DNA of 14,607 nucleotides from an uncultured Myxococcales bacterium. GTDB taxonomy: Bacteria > Myxococcota_A > Polyangia > Polyangiales > Polyangiaceae. Numbering within the stretch: the stretch's first letter is position 1; each line of letters opens with the position of its first letter. Shown here piece after piece: positions 1 through 7,775 of the stretch. A model generated the notes under the pieces. It saw nothing but the letters and a program-made list of their open reading frames with translations. It was not told where the DNA came from and searched no databases. A program made the translations under genes and the position numbers. The DNA lies in NCBI GenBank assembly GCA_937949945.1, contig CALFEQ010000049.1, forward strand, positions 1-14,607, read 5' to 3'.

Positions 1-1274
1 CCGCTCGGCACTTCGACCATCGAGATGCAGCCCGGGACGGGGCAGACGAGCTGGCAGAGGTTGCAGCCGACGCACTCGGGCTCGTCGACCCACGGGACGC
101 GATCGCCGGCGATCGGGCCGATCGGGAGCGGGTTCGGCGCCTTCGCCATCCCCGGGGTGTGCGCCTGCGGAGGCCGCGGGCGATCCTCCGGGCCCGTGAA
201 GATGCACTGGTGCGCGCCGTCGTGGCAGGCGGTGACGCAGAGCTGGCAGCCGATGCAGCTCTTCGGGTCGATGCGCGCGACGATCTTGTACGAGAGATCG
301 AGCTCGCCCCACTCCTTGTACGCGCCGACCGCGCGGCCGCGGAGCTCGCTGACGCTCTTCATGCCGTGCGCGTCGAGGTACTCGGACAGGCCCTCGATCA
401 TGTCCTCGACGATGCGGTAGCCGTAGTGCATGACGGCGGTGCACACCTGGACGCTCGTGGCGCCGAGCGCGATGAACTCGGCGGCGTCGCGCCAGTTGGA
501 GATGCCGCCGATGCCCGACAGCGGGATCATCCCGGGCTCGCGCGCCAGCGCCGCGACCATGTGGAGCGCGATCGGCTTCACCGCGGGGCCGCAGTAGCCG
601 CCGTTCGTCGAGAGGGAGCCGACGCGGGGCAGGGGAACGAACCGGTCGAGGTCGACGCCGACGATGCTCTTGATCGTGTTGATGAGCGAGATGCCGTCGG
701 CTTTGCCGGCGATCGCGGCCATGCCGGCCTCGACGATGTCGCTCGTGTTCGGCGTGAGCTTGACGATGACCGGCGTCTTCGCGAACTCCTTCGCCCAGCT
801 CGTGATCTCCTGGAGCAGCTTCGGCTCCTGACCGACGCTCGATCCCATGCCGCGCTCGCACATGCCGTGCGGGCAGCCGAAGTTGAGCTCGAGGCCGTCG
901 ACGCCGGCGTCCTCGGCCTTCTTGATGAGGACCTTCCAGTCGTGCTTCGTCTCCGTCATCAGGGAGGCGATGACGACGTTCTTGGGGTACCGCTTCTTCA
1001 CCTCGCGGATCTCGCGGAGGTTCACGTCGAGCGGGCGATCCGTGATGAGCTCGATGTTGTTGAGCCCCATCAGCTTGCGGCCGTCGTAGTCGACCCCGCC
1101 GAAGCGGCTCGTCACGTTCATGATCGGGTCGCCGAGCGTCTTCCAGACGGCTCCGCCCCAGCCCGCGTCGAACGCGCGCATGACCTGCTCGCCGCTGTTC
1201 GTCGGAGGAGCGGACGCGAGCCAGAAGGGGTTCGGGCTCTTGATACCTGCGAAGTCGATGCTGAGGTCGGCCAT
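1..1274 (-). CDS. preA: NAD-dependent dihydropyrimidine dehydrogenase, catalytic subunit PreA (3' end outside window)
   Basis: This is the catalytic FMN subunit of bacterial dihydropyrimidine dehydrogenase. It reduces uracil or thymine to the 5,6-dihydro form with electrons supplied by PreT. Residues 1 to about 300 form a DHOD-like TIM barrel. A CPHG stretch at residues 134-137 matches the active-site loop of mammalian DPD; C134 and H136 align with DPD Cys671 and His673, and a KLTPN stretch follows. The C-terminal part has two ferredoxin-type CxxCxxCxxxC motifs (CIGCQLCVTAC and CVGCNLCQLVC). About 424 codons are visible and the reading frame is still open at the edge, so only a short tail should be missing. 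The ATG at 1274 has an AGAGGA ribosome site 8 nt or so upstream. It lies 33 bp after preT on the same strand. Oddity: the position of DPD Ser670 is Gly133. The alignment to DPD is from memory, but the family call is firm. Confidence 0.94.
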   Translation of the reverse strand, partial: MADLSIDFAGIKSPNPFWLASAPPTNSGEQVMRAFDAGWGGAVWKTLGDPIMNVTSRFGGVDYDGRKLMGLNNIELITDRPLDVNLREIREVKKRYPKNVVIASLMTETKHDWKVLIKKAEDAGVDGLELNFGCPHGMCERGMGSSVGQEPKLLQEITSWAKEFAKTPVIVKLTPNTSDIVEAGMAAIAGKADGISLINTIKSIVGVDLDRFVPLPRVGSLSTNGGYCGPAVKPIALHMVAALAREPGMIPLSGIGGISNWRDAAEFIALGATSVQVCTAVMHYGYRIVEDMIEGLSEYLDAHGMKSVSELRGRAVGAYKEWGELDLSYKIVARIDPKSCIGCQLCVTACHDGAHQCIFTGPEDRPRPPQAHTPGMAKAPNPLPIGPIAGDRVPWVDEPECVGCNLCQLVCPVPGCISMVEVPS

Positions 1275-1307
1275 GACTCGTCCTCTTCGTTTCCTTGGCT
1301 TCGCGTC

Positions 1308-2657
1308 CTACTTGGACCAGCGCTCGAGGAGGTACCGCGCGGCGTTGCGACCGTCGGCGACGGCGTTGACCACCTCCTTGCCGCCGTTGATGCAATCGCC
1401 GCCGGCGAAGACCTTGGGGTTGCCCGTCGCGCAGGTCTTCGGGTCCTTCACGACGATGCAGCCTCGCGCGTCGAGCTCGACGCCCGGCAGCTCCTTCGCG
1501 ATCGCGCGCAGCTTCGACTGCCCGATCGCGAGCGCGACGACGTCGCACGGGATCTCGTGCTCCGTGCCCGCGATCGGCTTCGCGTCGGCGTCGGTCTTCG
1601 CGACCCGAAGCGCGGTGAGCGTGCCCGCGCCGTCGCGCACGAACGCGACGGGCTGGGCGTGCGTGACGAGACGCACGCCCTCCTTGCGGGCGGCTTCCAT
1701 CTCGTGGGCGTAGCCGCTCATCGCGGAGGCGTCGCGGCGGTAGACCATCGCGACGTCCGCCGCGCCGAGCTGCGCGCACTCGCGCGCGACGTCGATCGCG
1801 GTGTTGCCGCCGCCGACGACGAGGACACGCTTGCCCGCGATCTCGGGGCGCTGGGAGCGCGTCATCTCGAGCTTCATCCTCTCGATCCACGCGGTCGCTC
1901 CGTAGACGCCGGGGCCGTCCTCGCCCGGGATCCCGAGCTTCGTGTCCTCGCCGAGCCCGACGCCGATGAAGACGGCGTCGTAGGTGTCGAGCAGCTTCTT
2001 CGCCGAGATGCGGCCCGGCCCGTCGTCGGCGCCGACCTCGACGCCCGTCTGGATCTCGACGCCGAAGCCCTGCACCCACTCGACCTCGCGCAGCGCGTCC
2101 TCCGCGTGGAGCTTGTACGGCGCGATGCCGGTCGTGTTGAGCCCGCCGGCGTAGGCACGCTTCTCGAAGACGACGGCGTCGTGCCCCTCGAGCGCGAGGT
2201 AGCCCGCGAACGCGAGCGACGCAGGCCCGCCTCCGATGCACGCCACCTTGCGCTTGAGCGCGGCCGTCCGCTTCGTCAGCACCGGCGCCTGACCCGGCCG
2301 CGTCGCCATTTCCGTGGCGAAGCGCTGGAGGCGTCCGATCTGGATCGGGTCGCGGCCCCACGCGGTGTAGACGCACTTGCCCTGGCAGAGGACCTCCACC
2401 GGGCAGACGCGCGCGCAGGAGTGGCCGAGCAGGTTCTGCTCGAAGATCGTCCTGGCGCTGCCCCGCACGTTCCCCGACGCGATCTTCTTGATGAACGTCG
2501 GGATGTCGATCTCCGTCGGGCACGCTTTGATGCACGGCGCGTCGGAGCAATAGAGGCATCGATGGGCCTCGGCCTTCGCCTCGGCCTCGGTGAACAGCGG
2601 CTTCTTGTCGGGAAGCTCGTTCTCGAGCCGGTCTTGCGGGAGGTTGGCGAGCGTCAT
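1308..2657 (-). CDS. preT: Dihydropyrimidine dehydrogenase, FAD/NAD(P) electron-input subunit PreT
   Basis: PreT is the pyridine-nucleotide-oxidising subunit that passes electrons through FAD and Fe-S clusters to PreA. The 449-residue protein starts with an Fe-S domain with cysteines C34, C37, C42, C46 and C81, C85, C91, C95. Their spacing equals that of the N-terminal clusters of mammalian DPD with a constant offset of 45. Q111, in GRLQRF, falls where DPD uses the unusual ligand Gln156. An FAD-binding GGGPAS motif follows near residue 143, and a second Rossmann motif (VVGGGNTAIDVA) binds NAD(P). The layout is that of the glutamate synthase small-chain family, but the adjacent preA and the Gln ligand favour PreT over GltD. 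The ATG at 2657 is preceded by AGGAG about 10 nt away. It is 58 bp downstream of the aminotransferase and 33 bp upstream of preA, so all three are probably cotranscribed. Confidence 0.94.
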   Translation of the reverse strand: MTLANLPQDRLENELPDKKPLFTEAEAKAEAHRCLYCSDAPCIKACPTEIDIPTFIKKIASGNVRGSARTIFEQNLLGHSCARVCPVEVLCQGKCVYTAWGRDPIQIGRLQRFATEMATRPGQAPVLTKRTAALKRKVACIGGGPASLAFAGYLALEGHDAVVFEKRAYAGGLNTTGIAPYKLHAEDALREVEWVQGFGVEIQTGVEVGADDGPGRISAKKLLDTYDAVFIGVGLGEDTKLGIPGEDGPGVYGATAWIERMKLEMTRSQRPEIAGKRVLVVGGGNTAIDVARECAQLGAADVAMVYRRDASAMSGYAHEMEAARKEGVRLVTHAQPVAFVRDGAGTLTALRVAKTDADAKPIAGTEHEIPCDVVALAIGQSKLRAIAKELPGVELDARGCIVVKDPKTCATGNPKVFAGGDCINGGKEVVNAVADGRNAARYLLERWSK

Positions 2658-2715
2658 TGCATCAGAGCTCCTGACTCGTGTGAGGCGTGCGGGACGGGGA
2701 AGGCCGAGCCCGCGG

Positions 2716-4038
2716 TCATGCGAATGCGGCGAACGACTCCTCGAGAATACGGAGCCCTTCCTCGATCTCGCTCTTGGTGACGTTGAGCGCGGGCGCGATA
2801 CGGACGACGTTGCCCCACAGACCGCCGCGTCCGATGAGCAGGCCGCGCTTCTTCGTCTCCTCGAACAGGCGCGAGGTGCTGGCTCCGTCCGGCGTGCGGT
2901 CGCCGGCCGTCTCGTCTTTGACGAGCTCGATGGCCTGCATCAGGCCCTTGCCGCGGACGTCACCGATGACCTTCGGGAACCTGCGCTTGAGGGCCTCGAG
3001 GCCTTCGCGGAGCAGCTTGCCCATGACGGCCGCGTTCTCGGCGAGGTTCTCGGAGACGATGACGTCGATCGTCGCGTTCGCGGCGGCCGTCGAGATCGGG
3101 TTGCCGCCGAAGGTCGAGATGTTGCCGGCCTTCCACGCGTCGGCGACGGGCACGGTCGCGAGGCAGGCTCCGAGGGGAAGCCCGTTCGCGATGCCCTTCG
3201 CCATCGTCATGATGTCCGGCTCCACGCCCTCGTGGTGCTCGATGCCCCACATCTTGCCGCCCGTCCGGCCGAAGCCCGTCTGCACCTCGTCGCAGATGAA
3301 GAGCCCGCCGTACTTGCGGACGATGTCCGTCGCGACCTTGAAGTAGCCGTCCGGCGCGACGATGAAGCCTCCCACGCCCTGGATCGGCTCGGCGAGGAAC
3401 CCGGCGATCTCGCCCGTCGTCGTCGTCTGGATGAGCTCCTCGATGTCCGTCGCGCATTTGAGCCCGCAGTGCTCGGGCGTCGCTCCGAACGGGCAGCGGT
3501 AACAGTACGGAGCGTGCGCGTGCTTGATCGCGGCGATCTGCGTCGTCACCGCGCGGTACTTCGAGTGCGCAGTGAGCGACTGGGCGAGCATCGAGCGGCC
3601 CGAGTAGCCATGACGGAGCGCGATGAGCTCCTGTCGGCCCGTGGCGATCTGCGCGAGCGCCACGGCGGTCTCGTCCGCCTCCGTGCCGCTCGCCGTGAAG
3701 AAGGCCTTGCCGGCCTTCTTGATCTTGCCCGGCGCGAGATCGATGAGCTTCTGCGCGAGCTCGACGATCCCCACGGTGGGATAGAGCGTGGAGACGTGCC
3801 CGAGGCGATCGATCTGCGCGTGCAGCGCGGCGTTCACCTTCGGGTGTGCCTGCCCGACGGAGACGGTGAGGATGCCGCCGAAGAAGTCGAGGTACTCGCG
3901 GCCGTCGAGATCCTTGAGGCGTGAGCCCTTTCCTTCGTCGAGGCAGACGGGCTCTTCGTAGTAGGTCCCCACGCTGGGGAAGAGGACCTCCTGGTGCTTC
4001 CGACGAAGCTCCGCGCTCGTCCACTTCTTCTCGCTCAT
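2716..4038 (-). CDS. Class III PLP aminotransferase, AGXT2 / beta-alanine (3-aminoisobutyrate):pyruvate type
   Basis: This PLP-dependent transaminase probably removes the amino group from beta-alanine or beta-aminoisobutyrate, the end products of reductive pyrimidine breakdown. With the ATG at 4038 it has 440 residues, normal for the family. Visible landmarks are an SGTEA phosphate-binding turn (117-121), an AEPIQG block (216-221), D250 in CDEVQTGFGRTG for the pyridine nitrogen, and the Schiff-base K281 in MAKGIANG. A segment 179-195 carries four cysteines as CxxC-x8-CxxxC (CYRCP ... CGLKC), which I remember from AGXT2-like relatives. An in-frame start 14 codons upstream (4080) is possible, but GGGGAGGA lies at the right distance before 4038. 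The gene is first in the run with preT and preA. The substrate is inferred from the neighbours; a 4-aminobutyrate or other omega-amino acid transaminase is the alternative. Confidence 0.9.
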   Translation of the reverse strand: MSEKKWTSAELRRKHQEVLFPSVGTYYEEPVCLDEGKGSRLKDLDGREYLDFFGGILTVSVGQAHPKVNAALHAQIDRLGHVSTLYPTVGIVELAQKLIDLAPGKIKKAGKAFFTASGTEADETAVALAQIATGRQELIALRHGYSGRSMLAQSLTAHSKYRAVTTQIAAIKHAHAPYCYRCPFGATPEHCGLKCATDIEELIQTTTTGEIAGFLAEPIQGVGGFIVAPDGYFKVATDIVRKYGGLFICDEVQTGFGRTGGKMWGIEHHEGVEPDIMTMAKGIANGLPLGACLATVPVADAWKAGNISTFGGNPISTAAANATIDVIVSENLAENAAVMGKLLREGLEALKRRFPKVIGDVRGKGLMQAIELVKDETAGDRTPDGASTSRLFEETKKRGLLIGRGGLWGNVVRIAPALNVTKSEIEEGLRILEESFAAFA

Positions 4039-4067
4039 CCGCGCGTCCTCCCCGACGAGAAAAAGCA

Positions 4068-4096
4068 GAGTCTCTCGCAACTTCCGCCTCTGTCAA
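4068..4096 (-). promoter_or_regulatory. Candidate promoter of the aminotransferase-preT-preA operon
   Basis: A perfect TTGACA hexamer on the minus strand (4091-4096) lies about 55 nt before the aminotransferase ATG. The -10 box expected 17 nt on (4068-4073, AGACTC) is poor, so only the -35 element is convincing. The position, in the first non-coding DNA ahead of the presumed operon, supports a promoter. Confidence 0.35.
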
Positions 4097-4110
4097 GCCG
4101 AACGCCGCGC

Positions 4111-4171
4111 ACCATGGTCGAGCGTACGCTCGGTTTGACGCGTGAAGACGTCGACGCGTCGAGACGACGTC
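4111..4171. promoter_or_regulatory. Palindrome cluster upstream of the pyrimidine operon, candidate operator
   Basis: Three perfect palindromes lie close together: ACCATGGT (4111-4118), CGAGCGTACGCTCG (4119-4132) and TCGACGCGTCGA (4151-4162). GACGTC occurs at 4147-4152 and 4166-4171. The 14-bp palindrome directly abuts the 8-bp one and sits just upstream of the TTGACA box, where an activator would bind. A dimeric regulator site is inferred; no regulator gene lies next to it. CG-rich DNA makes short palindromes common, but a perfect 14-mer is less easily due to chance. Confidence 0.4.
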
Positions 4172-4193
4172 GGAGGCGAGAAGAACCGATCCG

Positions 4194-4391
4194 TCAGCGC
4201 GCGTCGTGCCGACCGCCCTCGCGCAGCGCGGCGCCGTCCCGTCCCGTGCCGGCGCACGTCGGCGCGCCGCTTCGCTCGTCGAAGCGACGACAGAGATCCG
4301 TGATCGTGACGCAGCGCCGGAGGATGGCCTCCACGTGAATCTGCGTCGCGACGCGCCGGCGGCGCGCTCTCTCCTTCGTCGATCGGAACAT
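4194..4391 (-). CDS. Possible small protein, 65 residues (weak)
   Basis: A minus-strand frame begins with ATG at 4391 after an AAGGA stretch only 3-4 nt away, and could extend back to an ATG at 4496 (100 residues). The short form reads as a basic, helical-looking protein with a mixed composition (for example QIHVEAILRRCVTITDLC). It is less repetitive than the Arg-rich shadow frames around it. By my count about 86% of its third codon positions are G or C, compatible with real genes in this window. I recognise no family and it lies alone between catabolic genes. The ribosome site spacing is short and the frame may be chance. Confidence 0.25.
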   Translation of the reverse strand: MFRSTKERARRRRVATQIHVEAILRRCVTITDLCRRFDERSGAPTCAGTGRDGAALREGGRHDAR

Positions 4392-4917
4392 GAATCCTTT
4401 CTCGCTGTCGTCGTGCGACGGCACACGAGCGCCTCCGGCGCTCCGGGCCATGACCACGGATGTTCCGCGCTCGCGCAGACCGACCGTCGCGTGCATCGCG
4501 GGCGCGACCGCGGCACGTCGTCGCGCCGGCTTCGAGCGCGAGAGCGTGTTCGACGTGTGCGCGTCGACGACGCCCCCCTTCGTCGTCGCCTGGCTTTCGT
4601 GCCGGCTTCACACCGCTTCGTGAAGCCGTGAGCTCGGTAGCAGTCGTGGGCGCGGCGGCGCCTCGGCGAGGCTCGGGCCGCTCGTCATGCTCGCGCGTGC
4701 AGCTTCACTTCCTCCATCGACGCCGTCGGTGCGTCGCGTTCCGCCGCTCGACGACCGTCATGTGCCGACCTCCAGGGTGGGCTCCGCCTGGAAACCAAAC
4801 CAGCACGCGACGTGCCCGCCGCCACGCCCGCGATTCCCGCGCCCGCACACCAACGACTGCGCGTCCTTCCGCACGCCTTTGCGCCGGCGCGCACGCGCTT
4901 CCTGGGCAGCACGCGAT

Positions 4918-4964
4918 CCAGCAGTGAGGGTAACGGCGAGCAGGCCAAACCCCTCACGTGCTGG
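4918..4964. repeat. Long imperfect inverted repeat downstream of the beta-ureidopropionase gene
   Basis: The arms CCAGCAGTGAGGG (4918-4930) and CCCTCACGTGCTGG (4951-4964) pair over 13 bp with one bulged base, around a 20-nt loop. It starts 36 nt after the amidohydrolase stop in the direction of transcription. No T run follows on the minus strand, so it is not a textbook terminator. It could be a processing site, a rho-assisted terminator, or one copy of a dispersed repeat. Confidence 0.5.
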
Positions 4965-4999
4965 ACTGGAGTCCGGAGACTGGAATCGCGAGACCGACG

Positions 5000-5863
<864 letters not shown>

Positions 5864-5902
5864 GGTCCACCTCTCGTCCCGTGGCGATTGCGGGAGGAAG
5901 GA

Positions 5903-5929
5903 TTCGTATCAGAAAGCACCGAACGACAA
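5903..5929 (-). promoter_or_regulatory. Candidate promoter of the beta-ureidopropionase gene
   Basis: On the minus strand TTGTCG (5924-5929) is followed after 15 nt by TACGAA (5903-5908). A TG lies one base before the latter, giving an extended -10 (TGaTACGAA). The region is locally AT-richer than its surroundings and lies about 40 nt ahead of the ATG at 5863. The spacing is short and the call is by eye. Confidence 0.35.
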
Positions 5930-5983
5930 AGCCCCTCGTCGCCCGAGGCGTCGCACGAGCCGTACGAGAGGTCGGGATGCACG

Positions 5984-6015
5984 AAAAAGCCCGCCCCGAC
6001 GTCGTCGGGACGGGC
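5984..6015 (-). terminator. Rho-independent terminator of the lipoprotein gene
   Basis: Read on the minus strand, the 12-nt arms GCCCGTCCCGAC and GTCGGGGCGGGC pair fully with one G-U wobble around a 3-nt loop. A run of five T follows directly. It begins 28 nt after the lipoprotein stop codon (6043-6045). On the plus strand the same position is an A-C mismatch and there is no T tract, so it works for the minus strand only. It insulates the amidohydrolase gene from the lipoprotein gene upstream. Confidence 0.88.
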
Positions 6016-6042
6016 GAGGGAGTTGGGCCGGGGATCTCCGAA

Positions 6043-7689
6043 TCAGGGAAGCGTGACCGCGTAGAGGCCGGAGCCCTGCGCCGCGAGCTTGCTGTAGACG
6101 AGCCGCTTCCCTCGGAAGACGTACTCGCCCTGCGGCACGCTCTCGTTGATCTTCGCGGTCTGACCGCCCGAGACGTCGACGAAGTTGAGGTCGAAGACGT
6201 TGAAGGCGCTCGGCGGGGTCCCGAGCTGCTTCGGGTTCGAGAGGAAGACGACGCCAGTCCCTTCGGCGGGGCTGAGCGCGCCGACGATCGTCCCCGTCGC
6301 GATCGCCGTGGCCGTACCCCCACCGACGGGGATCGCCTTCAGCGCGGGCCCCGTCGCCGAGAAGTCGCCGAGGAAGAGCGCGTGAGAGGAGGTGGCCGTG
6401 AAGCCCGTCGGGAAGACCGCGGCGGTCGATTCGATGGCGACGGGGGAGGGGGTGGCCGCGGTGTGATCGACGACGTGCAGGTCCGAGAGGCCTTGGGCGG
6501 TGCGATCGAGCTTGCGGAACGTCAGCTTCCGCTCGTCCCTGCTCAGCGCGACGACGGCCTTCACGCCCTCGGCGAGCGTCGTGGTGACAGGCTTGTCGGC
6601 GGTCGTCGCCTTGACGAGCTCGCCCGTGGCCTTGCGGTAGATGACGGCGCTCCCGTCGGACAGGAGCAGGACCTGGGCGACGTTCGTGTCGAAGTCCAGC
6701 GTGTCGCCCCCGACCTGGGCCACACGGGCCTGGCTGTTCGAGGTCGTGATGTAGAGCACCTTCGACGCGGTGGCGTCGGCGATCCAGAACGGCACGGCCG
6801 TGCCTGCCACCGTGAGGCTCGCGGCGTCGAGCCGGGTGACCGTCGCCGGCGCGCCGTCGGGCACGCGCAGGACCTTCGCGTTCGTGGCGATCGAGCCAGC
6901 GGAGGCGGTCCCGGTGCAGTGGGCCGCGATGAAGACCTTGCCGACGAAACCCCAGTACGGCGGGCAGCTCTGCGTGACGAGGTTGACGGCCGTCGTGCCG
7001 GTGAGCGTGGCCGCGTCGGAGGCAGCGTCCGTGTCGCGAATGCCGACCTGGGTGGACTGGAGCGCCGTTCCTTCCTCGTTCAGCGTGGCGTTCTGCGAGA
7101 AGGCGATCCTCGTGCCGTCCTCGCTCGCCGCGAAGAGGCCGTAGACCGAGTCGGTGGCCACGTTCGTCTTCAGGCCGGTGGCGCGCGTCCAGACGTTCAG
7201 CGTGCCTCGCCTGCCCGAGATGCTCGTCCAGATCGCGACCGCGCCGCCGCTCACGACGGCGTCGTCGTTGTCGCCGATGTCCGCGATCTTCGTGGGCGCG
7301 CCGCCGGCGATGGGCACGGCCCGGAGCGACAGGGTGTCCTGGGAGAACTCGAAGTAGATGGCGTCGTCACCGGCGAGCCCGAGGAGGCTCACGGTCCCCT
7401 GCGCGAGCACGTCGGACTTCAGCCCTTGGGAGGGCCCGCCGCTGCTGCCGCCGCTGCTGCTGCCGCCGCTGCTGCTGCCGCCGCTGCTGCTGCCCTCTTC
7501 TTCCTCCTCTTCACCTCCGCTGCTCGTCGAAGGCTTCCTCCCGGACGATCCCCGACCGGACGATCCGCTCGACCCGTCGTCGGCGTTGTCGGGCGGAACG
7601 GTCTGGATGATGGTCTCGGTAGTGCAGGCGCTCGCTACGAGAAGAAGGCCGAGCGAAAAGACGGAACCGGCGAGCAACGGAAAGCGCAT
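6043..7689 (-). CDS. Predicted lipoprotein with Ser-Gly/poly-Glu linker and beta-propeller-like domain
   Basis: The 548-residue product has a hydrophobic leader (FPLLAGSVFSLGLLLVASAC) ending in a lipobox-like ASAC at residue 22, so it is probably a cell-envelope lipoprotein. From about residue 38 to 85 it is low complexity: Gly/Ser/Arg, a run of six Glu, then repeated GGSSS units. The remaining roughly 450 residues carry repeated strand-turn blocks such as DGTRIAFSQ, DGSAVIYRK, DERKLTFRK and EGTGVVFLS, spaced as in TolB/WD40-like beta-propellers. No enzyme motif is visible. The ATG at 7689 has CAGGAG upstream. The gene stands alone with its own terminator. Myxobacteria carry many such linker-bearing lipoproteins, mostly without assigned function. 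A sugar- or protein-binding scaffold role is a guess. Confidence 0.85.
   Translation of the reverse strand: MRFPLLAGSVFSLGLLLVASACTTETIIQTVPPDNADDGSSGSSGRGSSGRKPSTSSGGEEEEEEGSSSGGSSSGGSSSGGSSGGPSQGLKSDVLAQGTVSLLGLAGDDAIYFEFSQDTLSLRAVPIAGGAPTKIADIGDNDDAVVSGGAVAIWTSISGRRGTLNVWTRATGLKTNVATDSVYGLFAASEDGTRIAFSQNATLNEEGTALQSTQVGIRDTDAASDAATLTGTTAVNLVTQSCPPYWGFVGKVFIAAHCTGTASAGSIATNAKVLRVPDGAPATVTRLDAASLTVAGTAVPFWIADATASKVLYITTSNSQARVAQVGGDTLDFDTNVAQVLLLSDGSAVIYRKATGELVKATTADKPVTTTLAEGVKAVVALSRDERKLTFRKLDRTAQGLSDLHVVDHTAATPSPVAIESTAAVFPTGFTATSSHALFLGDFSATGPALKAIPVGGGTATAIATGTIVGALSPAEGTGVVFLSNPKQLGTPPSAFNVFDLNFVDVSGGQTAKINESVPQGEYVFRGKRLVYSKLAAQGSGLYAVTLP
7437..7493. repeat. In-frame 15-bp tandem repeat encoding the Ser-Gly linker
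   Basis: About three perfect 15-bp units (gctgctgctgccgcc on the plus strand) plus a shorter 12-bp unit encode GGSSS repeats in the lipoprotein linker. A poly-Glu tract (TTC/TCC codons read on plus) follows immediately. Unit length is a multiple of three, so changes in copy number would alter linker length without a frameshift. Confidence 0.85.
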
Positions 7690-7717
7690 GGACGACTCCT
7701 GAACGAGTGACCCGCGC

Positions 7718-7745
7718 GTAATAGCCCGTCGCCGCAGAGCGGCAA
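7718..7745 (-). promoter_or_regulatory. Candidate promoter of the lipoprotein gene
   Basis: On the minus strand TTGCCG (7740-7745) and TATTAC (7718-7723) are 16 nt apart, each matching the sigma-70 consensus at four of six positions. The site lies in the 86-bp gap after the MarR-GNAT gene, about 28 nt before the lipoprotein ATG at 7689. That suggests the lipoprotein is not simply read through from the upstream gene. Confidence 0.4.
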
Positions 7746-7775
7746 GGTCTCATTTCGGTTCGATTTCACGTGGCA

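Larger units (their letters stand above)
4039..4999. other. 961-bp stretch without a secure gene between aminotransferase and beta-ureidopropionase
   Basis: No open frame here has a clear family resemblance. Most are Arg-rich shadows, and the least shadow-like is the small minus-strand frame listed separately (4194-4391). The right part near the aminotransferase holds a TTGACA box and a palindrome group (4091-4171). The end next to the beta-ureidopropionase gene holds a long imperfect hairpin (4918-4964) and a smaller one with arms TCCAGG / CCTGGA near 4771-4792. A minus frame from about 4945 to 4758 has mixed composition (residues such as CWFGFQAEPTLE) but no credible start of its own. Such a long gap inside a catabolic locus is unusual in a compact operon. 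It may be a control region, a decayed gene, or a genome repeat. Confidence 0.6.

Noticed and set aside
1308..2657. Glutamate synthase small subunit (GltD) as identity of the PreT gene
   Set aside because: The adjacent preA and the DPD-type Gln ligand spacing favour PreT; no GltB gene is present.
159..2780. 873-codon plus-strand ORF opposite preA and preT
   Set aside because: Its product is Arg/Asp/Val/Ala-rich with no domains and lies antisense to two well-recognised genes; it results from high GC at third positions.
7437..7493. Tandem units considered as a CRISPR-like array
   Set aside because: Units are 15 bp with no spacers and encode an in-frame GGSSS linker.
5881..7710. 609-codon plus ORF opposite the lipoprotein, with a poly-Ala run
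   Set aside because: The poly-Ala run is the antisense of the Ser-Gly linker; the minus frame has a signal peptide, RBS and terminator.
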